Below are positions 35,871-35,944 of a DNA stretch of 35,944 bases, piece after piece (positions within the stretch are counted from its first letter, which is position 1; every line of letters starts with the position of its first letter). The stretch comes from an uncultured Legionella sp. GTDB lineage: Bacteria; Pseudomonadota; Gammaproteobacteria; Legionellales; Legionellaceae. The translations under genes and the position numbers were made by a program. The notes under the pieces were generated by a model. It searched no databases, was not told the DNA's origin, and saw nothing but the letters and a program-made list of their open reading frames with translations. The DNA lies in the NCBI RefSeq assembly GCF_937871865.1, contig NZ_CALMPD010000231.1, positions 1 to 35,944 on the forward strand, given 5' to 3'.

Positions 35871-35944
35871 TTAGTCCATGGGAGAATGATCTTTCGAATA
35901 AGAATTAGCAAAACTATTCTTAAGAACCTGCTCCATATCAGCAG
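35871..35944 (-). CDS. C-terminal end of an unidentified gene (partial)
   Basis: One minus-strand frame stays open from the window edge to a TAA at 35871-35873 and reads ADMEQVLKNSFANSYSKDHS then PMD. The composition looks like a normal protein C terminus and the other two frames are less protein-like. The family cannot be told from 24 residues. Between it and icmT lie a TTAATGCATTAA palindrome (35838-35849) and the icmT promoter region. Confidence 0.4.
   Translation of the reverse strand, partial: ADMEQVLKNSFANSYSKDHSPMD

Noticed and set aside
1..35944. tRNA, rRNA, intact insertion sequences or integrase genes
   Set aside because: None was recognised on either strand, so the accessory island has no visible self-mobility genes.

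Overview
The window comes from a Legionella chromosome. It carries, in canonical order, most of the Dot/Icm type IVB secretion region II (icmT, S, R-like, Q, P, O, N, M, L, K, E, G, C, D, J, B, then icmF and icmH/dotU on the other strand). These flank the housekeeping genes that adjoin this locus in Legionella (purH, prmA, accC, accB, aroQ, a biotin carboxyltransferase gene and the zinc protease gene proA). The DNA is AT-rich. Protein lengths match or nearly match L. pneumophila, but two things argue for a non-pneumophila species: the icmR position holds an unrecognisable small gene, and the icmB-icmF junction lacks the transporter gene tphA. I do not name the species.

Layout. 1-2682: an alpha/beta hydrolase (+) whose stop codon abuts the stop of proA (-). 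2683-3321: a 639-base gap with one strongly folded element. 3322-5100: oadA/pycB-type biotin carboxyltransferase (-). 5336-10117: a co-directional aroQ-accB-accC-prmA-purH run (+). 10380-14086: dotU and icmF (+), overlapping by one base. 14087-18522: an accessory island where L. pneumophila has tphA. It holds a tandem-repeat protein with a PmrA-like box and an acidic C terminus (-), an SseB-like protein (+), a doubtful 54-aa ORF (-) and a secreted protein with an Lcl/DUF1566-like end (-), together with several palindromic elements. 18523-35759: sixteen icm/dot genes (-). 35871-35944: the last codons of another minus-strand gene.

How the genes work together. IcmE/DotG, IcmK/DotH, IcmG/DotF and IcmN/DotK belong to the envelope-spanning core. 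IcmL/DotI, IcmM/DotJ, IcmC/DotE and IcmD/DotP are inner-membrane or periplasmic parts. IcmB/DotO is the VirB4-like ATPase. IcmO/DotL, IcmP/DotM, IcmJ/DotN and IcmS form the coupling and substrate-recruitment complex. IcmH/DotU and IcmF stabilise and position the machine. IcmQ and its IcmR-like partner form the chaperone/pore pair. Terminator hairpins after icmO and icmD, plus promoter-like TATACTT sites ahead of icmT, icmQ and icmP, suggest several transcription units: icmTS, icmR(-)Q, icmPO, icmNMLKEGCD and icmJB.

The most interesting material is in the 14-18.5 kb island. The repeat protein at 14246-15001 combines four 32-residue repeats, a bipartite-NLS-like cluster, a Glu-rich C terminus typical of Dot/Icm substrates, a PmrA-like box with an ideal TATAAT, and an odd start region with an A7 tract separating a well-placed ATG from the long frame. 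It is a strong candidate for an undescribed effector.
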